A stretch of 64,000 nucleotides of DNA. It comes from an uncultured Eubacteriales bacterium. GTDB lineage: Bacteria; Bacillota; Clostridia; Oscillospirales; Acutalibacteraceae. The notes under the pieces are model-generated. The model made no database searches, was not told the origin of the DNA, and saw only the letters and a list, made by a program, of their open reading frames with translations. Shown in pieces: positions 24,749 through 32,786 of the stretch. Made by a program: the position numbers and the translations under genes. The number at the start of each line of letters is the position of its first letter. Position 1 is the first letter of the stretch. The DNA is taken from assembly GCA_934511365.1 (NCBI GenBank), contig CAKSWC010000005.1:57107-121106 (forward strand), in the 5' to 3' direction.

Positions 24749-26020
24749 TTATGAACGGTTACTTTCAATTTTGACGTGGACGCCCATTTTCACAAGCCTT
24801 GTGAAGAACTCGCGCTCAATGTCCGTCTCGTCATAGCAGTTTGAAAAAGTGAAGGCGAGCTTATCGCCGAGGGTTATCACTCCGCAGCGCGCGCCGTTGA
24901 GCTTTCCGGGGCCGGTGAAAAAGAGGTATTTTTCAATATGCTCTTTCATTTCGTCCGGAATATCGACCGGGCCGATGTTTGAAAGCAGAGCAGAGGTTGT
25001 CTGTTCCCCCGTGAGAAGGAAGGTCAGGCCGACCGAAAGGTTCTTGATGAACAGCGGAAAGAATTTTGCAAACGGGTTCTGCTCAATTTTAAGGTTTTGG
25101 GTCATCATTGAATTGACCGTTTTTTTGTTGTTAACAAGCCTAAGCTGGAGAGAAACAAGCCGCAGAATTTCCTCAAACGTATATTCACCCATGTTCGGGT
25201 TCATCTTCACGCGCAGGCAAAGAACAAAGTTGCGCAGCGTATTGGTTGGAAAAAACTTCCGGAGGTTCACCGGAATCTGAACGGAGACCTCACGCTGCTT
25301 CTTTTTTTCTTTGAGCTGTTTTCTGTAATGGATGTCCATGAGCATTGCGGCAAAGAACTCCGTAACCGTTACGCCGTAGCTTTTTGAAATTGCGTGAATC
25401 TGCTCAAAGGACATCACGCCAATGGTGTAATTGCACATATGCTTCCCCGTTTTTGTTCCAACCGCGTGATAGACGGCCTTGTCCCGCCGGTTATATGACG
25501 CCTTTGAGGAAGCGAAGCGCGTGTATGCGTCATACATCTCGTCCTCGGTCGGCGTTGATTCAAGGGAAAGCACCATTTTTCCGGCCGGAATGTCATAGCC
25601 TTTGAGCCGGAGATACTCGGCAACAAGGGTGGAAACAAAAACAGTGTTTCCGTAGCCGTCCGAGATGGCGTGATAAACATCAACGGAAATGCGGTTTCCG
25701 TGATAAAAAACGCGGAAAAGATAGCCGCCGTTTTCCCGGAACTTTACCCGGTAGCAAATATTTTTGACATCCTCCAAAACAAGAGGATCGTTCGGGTTCT
25801 TTTCAAAATAATACCAGAAAAAGCCTGCCTTAATTCTCACATCAAAGCACGGCATTCTCCGCAGCGTTCTGCAAAGTGCCTTTTTAAGGAGGAGCGGCTC
25901 AACGCTCTCTTTCAGTTCAACGCCGATTCTGAAAACATTCGACCAGGTTTTTGAGTTTTGGCCGGGAAAGATTTTTGCGGCATTGTCAAGCTTGAACCAC
26001 TCAAAACTGTTCTTTTTCAT
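24749..26020 (-). CDS. Condensation / alcohol acyltransferase-like protein
   Basis: A 423-residue protein of the CoA-dependent acyltransferase / condensation-domain superfamily. The catalytic-type motif HxxxDG is seen as YHAISDGYGN (H117 to G122), and a second half contains VNLRKFFPTNTLRNFVLC, similar to the NLRxxxP segment of PapA and alcohol acetyltransferases. It stands outside any NRPS context, so transfer of an acyl group to an alcohol, sugar or lipid is more likely than peptide synthesis. The acceptor is unknown. It is the first gene of a short operon with the zinc-ribbon membrane protein and is read divergently from the secreted phosphoesterase. Confidence 0.72.
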   Translation of the reverse strand: MKKNSFEWFKLDNAAKIFPGQNSKTWSNVFRIGVELKESVEPLLLKKALCRTLRRMPCFDVRIKAGFFWYYFEKNPNDPLVLEDVKNICYRVKFRENGGYLFRVFYHGNRISVDVYHAISDGYGNTVFVSTLVAEYLRLKGYDIPAGKMVLSLESTPTEDEMYDAYTRFASSKASYNRRDKAVYHAVGTKTGKHMCNYTIGVMSFEQIHAISKSYGVTVTEFFAAMLMDIHYRKQLKEKKKQREVSVQIPVNLRKFFPTNTLRNFVLCLRVKMNPNMGEYTFEEILRLVSLQLRLVNNKKTVNSMMTQNLKIEQNPFAKFFPLFIKNLSVGLTFLLTGEQTTSALLSNIGPVDIPDEMKEHIEKYLFFTGPGKLNGARCGVITLGDKLAFTFSNCYDETDIEREFFTRLVKMGVHVKIESNRS

Positions 26021-26076
26021 CTGAGAAACAACCTCGTTTTATGCAAATAATAACTCATTTTAATCGCTATCTTAGT

Positions 26077-26105
26077 ATTATACAATATAACAGGCAAATT
26101 GGCAA
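26077..26105 (-). promoter_or_regulatory. Sigma-A promoter of the acyltransferase-like gene
   Basis: On the minus strand TTGCCA (26100-26105) and TATAAT (26077-26082) are separated by 17 bases, about 60 bases before the ATG. It lies back to back with the promoter at 26132. Confidence 0.7.
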
Positions 26106-26131
26106 ATGTTTTTTATTTTTACTTTTCGCGG

Positions 26132-26160
26132 TTGACTTTGCCGCCTTTCGGCTTTATAAT
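26132..26160 (+). promoter_or_regulatory. Sigma-A promoter of the secreted phosphoesterase gene
   Basis: TTGACT (26132-26137) and TATAAT (26155-26160) with a 17-base spacer. The leader is about 60 nt. Confidence 0.85.
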
Positions 26161-26226
26161 TTTTGTTGAAAAAAGTTTTATCCGGCCGTTTTGTCTTGAG
26201 CCGGACAAGAAAGAGGTTGTTCAAAA

Positions 26227-27714
26227 ATGAAAAAAGCATTCAAGTCCTTCCTGTCTCTTGTGCTTTGCCTTTTGCTCGTAATGTCTGTTCCGGCGGTCTC
26301 ATTCGCCGAGGGCGAGGATTTTTCCGTTTCAAGGCTCAGCGTGTGCGTCAACGGCGACGCGGACTCTTCAAGAGGCTTTTGCTGGTACACAAAAAGCAAA
26401 ACGGACACCGTTGTTAAAGTTTTTAAGGACGGAAAGGACATCTCCTCCTCACTCAACCACTCCGTTCCCGTCTGCAAGGAATGGGAGGGAATGTTCATGC
26501 ACAAGCTGACCGTTTTCGGCCTTGAAAAAGGCACGAAATATACCTATAAGGTCGGCAACGGCAGCGTCTGGAGTGAGGAAGGCTCCTTTAAAACGGACAA
26601 CGCAGACAGCCGCCTGAGCTTTGTTGCGGTGGCCGACGTTCAGGCGTCATCAAAGGAAAACTTTGAAAAGGGCGCGGCGGTGCTCAAAAAAGCACTCGAA
26701 CAAAACCCGGACGCAGACTTTGTTGCCAATCTCGGAGACTTCACAAACGACTGCACCAACGAGGAGTGGAATCTTTATGACGCCGTTTTCGGCGCTATCA
26801 ACAGGAGCGTCACAATGGTTCCCGTTGCAGGAAACCATGACGGGCTTGGAAAATGGCACTGGTTTAACAATATGTTTAACCTTGACACAAGCGAGAGCGT
26901 TCAAACGCTCAACGGAGTCAACTATTCCTTTGATTACGGCAACGCGCATTTTTCCGTTCTCAACACGAACGACGGCCTTTCCGTTTCAAACGCTCAGCTT
27001 TCATGGCTCAAAAATGACCTTGCCTCAACGGACAAGGACTGGAAATTTGTTTTCATGCACAAATCGCCCTATACCCTCGGAAAGGACGGAAAATGGCCGG
27101 ATGCCCTCTATCTTCAGCAGTCGCTTTCAAAGGTGCTTGACGAAGGCAGCGCAGACATCGTTTTTTCCGGCCACGACCATATGTATCTGAGGACAAAGGC
27201 TTTGAAAAACGGAAAAGCCGCCGAAAGCGGAACAACCTATGTCCTTTCCGGAACAGCAGGCTCAAAGAGATATCAAATCCGCCCGTTCCTTGCCGGATAC
27301 TTCCTTGACACTGCGAATATCGGCGCACTTACCGTTCAAAAGGACGGCTATGCGAACTACTGGAACGGCACCGACTGGAAAAGCACAAAAGAGACGAATG
27401 TTGGCGGCTGTTTTTCAAACATCACCGTTGACGGCGGAACGCTCACTTTGGACGCCTACATTCTTGCCGACGAGAAGGACGAGGACGGAAAAGACGTTGT
27501 GACAAAAATCGACTCGCTCACGCTCAAAAAGGAAACGGGAAAAAACATTCCGACCTACACCGGCTCAAACAAAACGGACACTCTTGACTATGCGCTCGGC
27601 GTTGTTCCCTCGTTTCTTTCGCTCGCCAAATATGCGTTCTTCATCTGGCTTCCAACCTTCCTCAGACTGATTCCGGAGCTTATAAAAGCATATAAAGCGG
27701 ACGAAACATTTTGA
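26227..27714 (+). CDS. Secreted calcineurin-like metallophosphoesterase (purple acid phosphatase type)
   Basis: A 495-residue exported protein. Residues 1-27 form a signal peptide (SFLSLVLCLLLVMSVPAVSFA). A fibronectin-III-like N-terminal domain follows (about 30-120). The catalytic core then shows the metallophosphoesterase motifs in order: VAVADVQ, NLGDFTND, VAGNHDG, and FSGHDHMY. Such enzymes hydrolyse phosphate esters outside the membrane. The C-terminus ends in a hydrophobic stretch LAKYAFFIWLPTFLRLIPEL that could hold it at the membrane. It has its own promoter and terminator. GAGGTTG lies about 10 bases before the ATG. The natural substrate cannot be predicted. Confidence 0.88.
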   Translation: MKKAFKSFLSLVLCLLLVMSVPAVSFAEGEDFSVSRLSVCVNGDADSSRGFCWYTKSKTDTVVKVFKDGKDISSSLNHSVPVCKEWEGMFMHKLTVFGLEKGTKYTYKVGNGSVWSEEGSFKTDNADSRLSFVAVADVQASSKENFEKGAAVLKKALEQNPDADFVANLGDFTNDCTNEEWNLYDAVFGAINRSVTMVPVAGNHDGLGKWHWFNNMFNLDTSESVQTLNGVNYSFDYGNAHFSVLNTNDGLSVSNAQLSWLKNDLASTDKDWKFVFMHKSPYTLGKDGKWPDALYLQQSLSKVLDEGSADIVFSGHDHMYLRTKALKNGKAAESGTTYVLSGTAGSKRYQIRPFLAGYFLDTANIGALTVQKDGYANYWNGTDWKSTKETNVGGCFSNITVDGGTLTLDAYILADEKDEDGKDVVTKIDSLTLKKETGKNIPTYTGSNKTDTLDYALGVVPSFLSLAKYAFFIWLPTFLRLIPELIKAYKADETF

Positions 27715-27740
27715 GTGAATTTGCAGATACAATTAAAAAG

Positions 27741-27768
27741 GGCGGCTAAAAAGCCGCCTGTTTTTTTT
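27741..27768 (+). terminator. Terminator of the phosphoesterase gene
   Basis: The stem GGCGGCT (27741-27747) / AGCCGCC (27752-27758) is followed by TGTTTTTTTT. Confidence 0.9.
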
Positions 27769-27866
27769 AGATTTTAGATGTTGGATTTTAGATATTAGAT
27801 TTTTCAAATCAGGAAGCAATCTGCATAAAATTTCGCATATTCTAACAGCTAACATCTGAAATTTAG
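27769..27866. repeat. AT-rich degenerate tandem TTAGAT/TTGGAT repeat
   Basis: Short units of the type TTAGATGTT, TTGGATTTT, TTAGATATT follow each other just after the terminator. The segment GATGTTGGATTTTAGA (27777-27792) recurs exactly at 34151-34166. An inverted AACATCT at 27851-27857, overlapping the stop of the TSUP gene, could pair with AGATGTT at 27775-27781. Confidence 0.45.
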
Positions 27867-28634
27867 AAAACTGAACGCAATCGTCACCGCACCGGTAAGA
27901 ATCAGAATCACTCCGGTGATTCGGTTGAGCGTTTTTGCGCTCGCTTTGTTTGCAATTCTTGCGGCAATCTGCGCCCAAACAAAGGTGAAAATAATGCAGA
28001 AAACAAGCGCTTGAATGTCGCTCACACCCTTGTCAATGGCAAAATGGCTGACCGAGCCGGTGAGTGCAGTGAACGTCATGATGAAAACGCTCGTTCCAAC
28101 TGCGGTTTTAAGCTCATAGCCGAGCACACTCGTTAAAACAAGAAGCATCATCATTCCGCCTCCGGCGCCGACAAAGCCGCAGATAAAGCCGATTCCGCAG
28201 CCGCCGATAACGGAGCGGACAATGCGCTGCTTTTTGGAGAGTGCGCTTTCCATTCCCTCTTTTGTTGTCATAACGGGTTTGACAAGGAAGCGGACGCCGA
28301 GCAGCATTGTCATAACGGTTGACATTGTTCCCATTGTTTTGGCCTCAACAAGGGAGGAGATGTAGCTTCCAACCGCGGTGAAAGCAAGAACGCAAATCAT
28401 CATTATTGTTCCGTTTTTAACATCAAGATTCTTGTGCTTTCCATATGTATACGCGCTGACGGCACTTGCAAGAACATCGCTGGCGAGCGCAATTCCAACG
28501 GCCTGATAGGCCGGCATATCAAGAAAAGAGATGAGCATGGGACTGATGACGGCGGCGGCACTCAGGCCGGCAAAGCCCGTTCCGAGTCCTGCACCCATTC
28601 CGGCAAAAAAGCAAACAAGAATTTTGACAAGCAC
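27849..28634 (-). CDS. TSUP (TauE/SafE) family permease
   Basis: A 261-residue membrane protein with about eight helices, of the sulfite exporter TauE/SafE family that moves sulfur-containing or other small anions. Family hallmarks are the two glycine-rich repeats GAGLGTGFAGLSAAAVISPML near the N-terminus and GFICGFVGAGGGMMML in the second half. The start is GTG (28632-28634) with AAGGAAG 7 bases upstream. It is a single gene after the YbbR gene. The transported compound is unknown. Confidence 0.87.
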   Translation of the reverse strand: MLVKILVCFFAGMGAGLGTGFAGLSAAAVISPMLISFLDMPAYQAVGIALASDVLASAVSAYTYGKHKNLDVKNGTIMMICVLAFTAVGSYISSLVEAKTMGTMSTVMTMLLGVRFLVKPVMTTKEGMESALSKKQRIVRSVIGGCGIGFICGFVGAGGGMMMLLVLTSVLGYELKTAVGTSVFIMTFTALTGSVSHFAIDKGVSDIQALVFCIIFTFVWAQIAARIANKASAKTLNRITGVILILTGAVTIAFSFLNFRC

Positions 28635-28670
28635 TTTTTATCTTCCTTTCAATTCATTCCGCGGTTACTC

Positions 28671-28725
28671 AAGAACCGAAGCTGTCCGTTTGGGCTGAAT
28701 TCAGTCCGCAGACGCTTCGGTTCTT
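28671..28725. repeat. Long inverted repeat between ybbR and the TSUP gene
   Basis: AAGAACCGAAGC (28671-28682) is the exact inverse of GCTTCGGTTCTT (28714-28725). The loop contains the palindrome CTGAATTCAG. A T-run follows only on the plus strand, where no gene ends, so as a terminator it would point the wrong way for the leftward ybbR transcript; a processing site or weak terminator is possible. Confidence 0.5.
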
Positions 28726-28739
28726 TTTTTGTTATTTCT

Positions 28740-30056
28740 TTATTTCTTTTCGCTGACCGCAACCTTTGCGCGGTATGTGCCGTATACCCAGCAGTCATTG
28801 ATCTCCTCCGAGCGGATGGAGATGTTTGAAACCGAAACGCGCTGATAGCCTGAAAGCGAGGTATTCAGCGAGGAAACATTGATTTCAATCTGAAGCTTGT
28901 CCGCCGTAATTTTTTCAAGGCTGCTTTTTGGGCCAATCACCGTCACGCTGTCAAGCCCCATGTTTTTGAGAGAGGCCGTGTACTTATGATCTTTTGACTG
29001 ATTGAGAAAAACAACATTGGCCGCCGTGGCGTCAACGGTAGTCTCGCTGACTGAGCCGAGGTCAACAACAACGTCAAATGTTTTGATGCTTTTGTCAACA
29101 AGCGAGACGGCGTTCTTTTCGTCAACATTGAAGCTGAAGGAGTTTTTTCCGTTGTGCAGCTTGCCGAAATCAATCGTTGCAACATTATAGCTTTCATACT
29201 CCTCCTCATCGGTCGGGTTGTATGAAATTTTGACATAGGCCGGTGAGACCGTAACGCGCGGCGGATTTTCATCGTAAAACTTCGGCTGATTAACAAACTT
29301 CACAGCCGTTTTGACCGTTTTAAGCTTTGAAACGGGAATCGTTATCGTTGCCGGGTTAGACTTGTCTCCAACATCGGTGCAAACAAGGAATTCCTTTCCA
29401 CGCTTGCTGTCCGTTTCAAACGAAATTGTTGCCGGAACATCAAGCGTCTGAGTCAGGGGAAGAAGTCCTTTGTCAACTTTTGCAACAAAGCAGACCTTTT
29501 TGAGGTTTTCAAGCACCGAGGCCGGGCCGCTGACATTGACCGTGTTCAGCGACGGAACGGGTTTTCCGATAAAATAGCCGTCCGTATTTTCAAGCGCATC
29601 GGAGTTTTTGATTTTTGCCTCAACATTGAAAGCATCGTTCGCTTTCCGGTCAAAAAAAACGGTTATTGAGGACGGATTGATTGAAGCGATGTCAACCCCC
29701 GTTTCGTTTGAACGCGCGGTCAGCGTTAAGACTTTATATCCGGCCGAGTCGATATATCCGCTCGAGGCTTCAACAATGATATCGTCCTTTTTCAGCGAGT
29801 TTATGTTAAAGCTTTTTCCGCTGACCTCAACGTCAACATTGAGTCCGCCCTTTTCAACAAAGGGAACAAAGTCATTTTCCGAGGCAAGGGTGCTGTCTAT
29901 CGTTGCCTTAACATCGGCAATGATTCTTGTTGTGTTTTCGCTGTAATTCATCTTCACGGCCGCCCAGAGCGCAATCGAAAGAACGAGCGAAAGAACAAAC
30001 AGAAACTTGTTGTTATAGAAGATTCTTTCAAAGAAATCGGTTTTAATCCTTTTCAT
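28740..30056 (-). CDS. YbbR-domain regulator of diadenylate cyclase (CdaR-like)
   Basis: A 438-residue membrane-anchored protein. A signal-anchor helix at about residues 15-35 (NKFLFVLSLVLSIALWAAVKM) is followed by roughly four extracytoplasmic YbbR repeats, recognisable by phrases such as VNVSGPASVLENLKKV and VTVIGPKSSLEKITADKL. In Firmicutes YbbR/CdaR binds and tunes the c-di-AMP synthase CdaA, whose gene overlaps this one by 14 bases upstream. In many genomes glmM follows; here it does not. GGAGG precedes the ATG. Confidence 0.9.
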   Translation of the reverse strand: MKRIKTDFFERIFYNNKFLFVLSLVLSIALWAAVKMNYSENTTRIIADVKATIDSTLASENDFVPFVEKGGLNVDVEVSGKSFNINSLKKDDIIVEASSGYIDSAGYKVLTLTARSNETGVDIASINPSSITVFFDRKANDAFNVEAKIKNSDALENTDGYFIGKPVPSLNTVNVSGPASVLENLKKVCFVAKVDKGLLPLTQTLDVPATISFETDSKRGKEFLVCTDVGDKSNPATITIPVSKLKTVKTAVKFVNQPKFYDENPPRVTVSPAYVKISYNPTDEEEYESYNVATIDFGKLHNGKNSFSFNVDEKNAVSLVDKSIKTFDVVVDLGSVSETTVDATAANVVFLNQSKDHKYTASLKNMGLDSVTVIGPKSSLEKITADKLQIEINVSSLNTSLSGYQRVSVSNISIRSEEINDCWVYGTYRAKVAVSEKK

Positions 30057-30909
30057 CGTTTTTCCTCCGTCTGCCCTTGAGTCTGCCCGGTTTTTCCTCC
30101 TCGCTGCCGATTAAGAAATCAGAAAGCATTTCAAGCAGCTCGCCGTTGGTGAGTCCGCGTTTGAGAACGCCGGCGCGCGCGGCGGAAACCGCCCCCGTTT
30201 CCTCGGAAACAACAACAACAAGGGCGTCGGAGTTTTCGCTCATTCCAACGGCGGCTCTGTGTCTTGTTCCAAGCTCGCGGCTGAGCTTGTTCTGGGTCAG
30301 CGGAAGAATGCAGCCGGCGGCGCAGATTCTGTTATCCCGGATTATCATTGCGCCGTCATGCAGGGGAGATTTGGGATAAAAGATGTTTTCAATAATCGGA
30401 ACGGAAATTTTTGCGTCAATCTCGCTTCCGGTTGCAATAATTTCTCCAAGCGGGCTTTTGCCCTCAAAAACAATCAGAGCGCCGGTTTTTGTTTCGCTCA
30501 TGTTTGAAGCGGCCTTAACAACGGAAGAAACCGAGGCGCGCTTTTCCTCGCGCTCAATGGAAGAGGAGCGGGAAAAAAACGTGACCTTTTTGAAGTCTCC
30601 GCGGCCGAAGCTTTCAATGGCGTGGCGAAACTCCGGCTGAAAAAGAAGAATGATAACAATAACGATATCATTGAAAAGCCTGCTGAAAAGGTAACTGCTC
30701 GCCGTCATGTTCAGCGCGGAAACAATAAGATAGCCGAGCGCAAGAAAAATAAAGCCTTTAACAAGGTGCGTTGCCCTCGTCTGTCTGAAAAGCTTGATGC
30801 AGTAATAAAGCACAAGCGCAACAACGAATATATCAAGAAAATCGTTCCACCGCAAGGATGAAACAAGCTTAACAGCGTTCTCCTTCACCGCAAGAATAAA
30901 GTCGTTCAT
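30043..30909 (-). CDS. cdaA: Diadenylate cyclase CdaA
   Basis: CdaA makes the second messenger c-di-AMP from two ATP. The 288-residue product has three N-terminal helices and a DAC domain with the catalytic motifs DGA (SPLHDGAMII) and RHR (GTRHRAAVG). The C-terminus is charged (RLKGRRRKNDEKD). The frame also has an upstream TTG at 30924, but the ATG at 30909 gives the usual N-terminus MNDFILAVKE; its ribosome site (GGTG) is weak. It is followed by the ybbR gene, overlapping by 14 bases. Confidence 0.94.
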   Translation of the reverse strand: MNDFILAVKENAVKLVSSLRWNDFLDIFVVALVLYYCIKLFRQTRATHLVKGFIFLALGYLIVSALNMTASSYLFSRLFNDIVIVIILLFQPEFRHAIESFGRGDFKKVTFFSRSSSIEREEKRASVSSVVKAASNMSETKTGALIVFEGKSPLGEIIATGSEIDAKISVPIIENIFYPKSPLHDGAMIIRDNRICAAGCILPLTQNKLSRELGTRHRAAVGMSENSDALVVVVSEETGAVSAARAGVLKRGLTNGELLEMLSDFLIGSEEEKPGRLKGRRRKNDEKD

Positions 30910-31015
30910 ATTTTCACCAACCAAGATTTTAAAAAAGGAAACTGAGTTCTTTTTGTATAATAAGCCGAAAGCTTTATATCAACCTAAAGCAATTCTTTAA
31001 ACTTATAATATCGTA

Positions 31016-32167
31016 TCACATTTTTCCGTTCTTTGCAATTAAGTTGAGGCAAAAAACAAAATATTTAACGTCACTTTTCGTGTTGAAAATCGAAGGACTG
31101 ACTCTTACCGTTCCGCTTCGCGTTGTTTTGCAAAAATTGTGGGCGAGATATGAGCAATGGTATCCGGCGCGGACGGCAATGTTCCTGTCGTCAAGCTTTT
31201 GCGCAGTCTGCTCGCTGTGTTCCCCGTTCACAAGAAGGGAAAGCACAGGAGAATAAATTTCCGAGTGCATGTTTTCAAAAACGGTAACATTTTTGATTAC
31301 GGAAAGATCCTCTTTCAGGGTTTTTATCAGATAAGCCTCTTTTTCGTGGATTGCTTTTTCTCCGCCGCAGGAGCGGATAAAATCGAGCCCGGCGGAAAGT
31401 CCGGCTATTCCGGGAAGATTGACCGTTCCGCTTTCAAGCGAGTCCGGATAGATTTCCGGCTGCGATTTTTGGAGCGAAAGGCTGCCCGTTCCGCCCTGAA
31501 CAAGGCTTTCAATTTCAACCCTGTTTGAAAACATCAGAACGCCCGTTCCCATCGGGCCGAAAAGGCCCTTATGACCCGGAGCGCAAACAATGTCTATCCC
31601 GTCCTTCTCCATGTTGACCGGCAAAATCCCGGCGCTCTGGGCGCAGTCGAGCGCAAAAAGAAGCCCGTGTTTTTTGCAAAGCGCGGAGAGCTTTTTGACC
31701 GGAAGAACCGTTCCAAAAACATTTGAAGCGTGGGTGCAGATAATGAGCCTTGTTTCCGGCCGGATAAGCTTTTCAAAATTGCTCACGGTTTTTTGGTCGT
31801 CTCGCGGCTCAACAAAGGCAACGTCATAGGTGATTTTTCCCTTTTCCCTCATCGTTTCAAGCGGACGCAGAACGGAGTTGTGTTCAAGCGAGGATATTAT
31901 CACATGGTTCCCCTTTTTAAGAATACCCTTGAGCGCAAGGTTGATTGAATGGGTGCAGTTGAGAGTAAAAACCGTCCGTTCCTCTGAGCAGGAGAACATC
32001 TGCGCAAGCTTTTCGCGGCAGGAAAAGACCGCCTCGCCCGCCTTTGCGGAAATTTTGTGGCCTCCGCGGCCGGGATTTGCGCCGTAAAAACGCATTGCGC
32101 AGGCGGCGGCGGAAACAACCTGCGCAGGCTTTGGAAATGTTGTTGCCGCGTTGTCAAGATAGATCAT
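31016..32167 (-). CDS. Cysteine desulfurase-family class V aminotransferase
   Basis: A 383-residue PLP enzyme related to NifS/SufS and selenocysteine lyases. The N-terminus MIYLDNAATTFPKP is typical, the PLP lysine is K200 in CAPGHKGLFGPMG, and a reactive-type cysteine, C338, sits in RAGYHCSYLAH, where SufS has its catalytic Cys. Such proteins release sulfur or selenium from cysteine or selenocysteine. It overlaps by 4 bases the stop of a DUF3343 gene, a pairing known for sulfur/selenium handling. It is not next to suf or isc genes, so a role apart from general Fe-S assembly is likely. Confidence 0.87.
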   Translation of the reverse strand: MIYLDNAATTFPKPAQVVSAAACAMRFYGANPGRGGHKISAKAGEAVFSCREKLAQMFSCSEERTVFTLNCTHSINLALKGILKKGNHVIISSLEHNSVLRPLETMREKGKITYDVAFVEPRDDQKTVSNFEKLIRPETRLIICTHASNVFGTVLPVKKLSALCKKHGLLFALDCAQSAGILPVNMEKDGIDIVCAPGHKGLFGPMGTGVLMFSNRVEIESLVQGGTGSLSLQKSQPEIYPDSLESGTVNLPGIAGLSAGLDFIRSCGGEKAIHEKEAYLIKTLKEDLSVIKNVTVFENMHSEIYSPVLSLLVNGEHSEQTAQKLDDRNIAVRAGYHCSYLAHNFCKTTRSGTVRVSPSIFNTKSDVKYFVFCLNLIAKNGKM

Positions 32168-32394
32168 CTTCCGTCACCGAACCTTTCAATGCCCATTGTT
32201 TGAATATGGTTTTCCGAAATGATGTCAAACGCTCTGAAAATATCGCCGAAAACAAAGAGGGCAAAGTTGCAGCCTTCCCTGTGGTTTGGGTTCGGGTTGC
32301 GCCGCAGCCTTGACCCGATACCGTTCCTTCTGAGAACGGAACGCGCTTTTTCGCCCTGCGTCTGGCTTGAAAATTTGATATATATATAATTCAT
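32164..32394 (-). CDS. DUF3343 putative sulfur/selenium carrier-like protein
   Basis: A 76-residue protein of the DUF3343 family: YIYIKFSSQTQGEKARSVLR, then NPNHREGCNFALFVFG with a conserved cysteine. DUF3343 proteins are often encoded next to cysteine-desulfurase-like enzymes and selenium genes and are proposed to carry sulfur or selenium on the Cys; this is inference. The ATG at 32394 with GGGTG 6 bases upstream is preferred to a GTG three codons earlier. The stop overlaps the desulfurase start by 4 bases, so the two are coupled. Confidence 0.78.
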   Translation of the reverse strand: MNYIYIKFSSQTQGEKARSVLRRNGIGSRLRRNPNPNHREGCNFALFVFGDIFRAFDIISENHIQTMGIERFGDGR

Positions 32395-32517
32395 GCTGTT
32401 CACCCTCGTTGATTCAGTTGTTAATCACTAACAATATATGATTTTCTCTGTCCGCGGGTGAGACGAAAAAAGGAGCAAAAGCGGACTTTTCATTCGGCGA
32501 ACGAGGATTAAACCCCA

Positions 32518-32562
32518 GAACGCAATACGCCGCAAAGCCTTGCGTTTTCCGGTCAGCCGGCG
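32518..32562. repeat. Intergenic hairpin repeat, copy 2 of a short dispersed element
   Basis: GAACGCAA (32518-32525) can pair with TTGCGTTTTC, followed by TTTCCGGTCAGCCGGC (32546-32561). The latter matches 14 of 16 bases with the copy at 1446-1461. It lies in the 197-base gap between the DUF3343 gene and a small coiled-coil gene, which otherwise shows no gene. Confidence 0.45.
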
Positions 32563-32591
32563 CTTACATAGTCGCTGATTTCGGCGGCGCG

Positions 32592-32771
32592 TTATTCAAG
32601 TTCGCTTTTTTCGCTGTAAAGAACACAGAGTACGCCGTTGAGCCTTTTCACCTCTTTCATGTTCGCTTTTGCAATTTCATTCCGAAGCCTTTCTCGGTAG
32701 CGCTCAATGATTTTTTCCTGAACGGTAATGCAGTTTGAATATTCCTTGTAAAGCTCATCAAAAGTTCTCAT
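32592..32771 (-). CDS. Small coiled-coil protein, unrecognised
   Basis: A 59-residue highly charged protein beginning MRTFDELYKEYSNCITVQEK. It is predicted to be nearly all helical, with heptad-like spacing of hydrophobic residues (IIERYRERLRNEIAKANMKE). I do not recognise a named family, though proteins of this appearance occur widely in Oscillospirales. A perfect GGAGG lies 7 bases before the ATG at 32771. It follows the double-HTH regulator by 15 bases in the same direction, so it is probably the last gene of that LexA-box-controlled unit and may be its protein partner. Confidence 0.7.
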   Translation of the reverse strand: MRTFDELYKEYSNCITVQEKIIERYRERLRNEIAKANMKEVKRLNGVLCVLYSEKSELE

Positions 32772-32786
32772 CAATCACCCTCCGTT

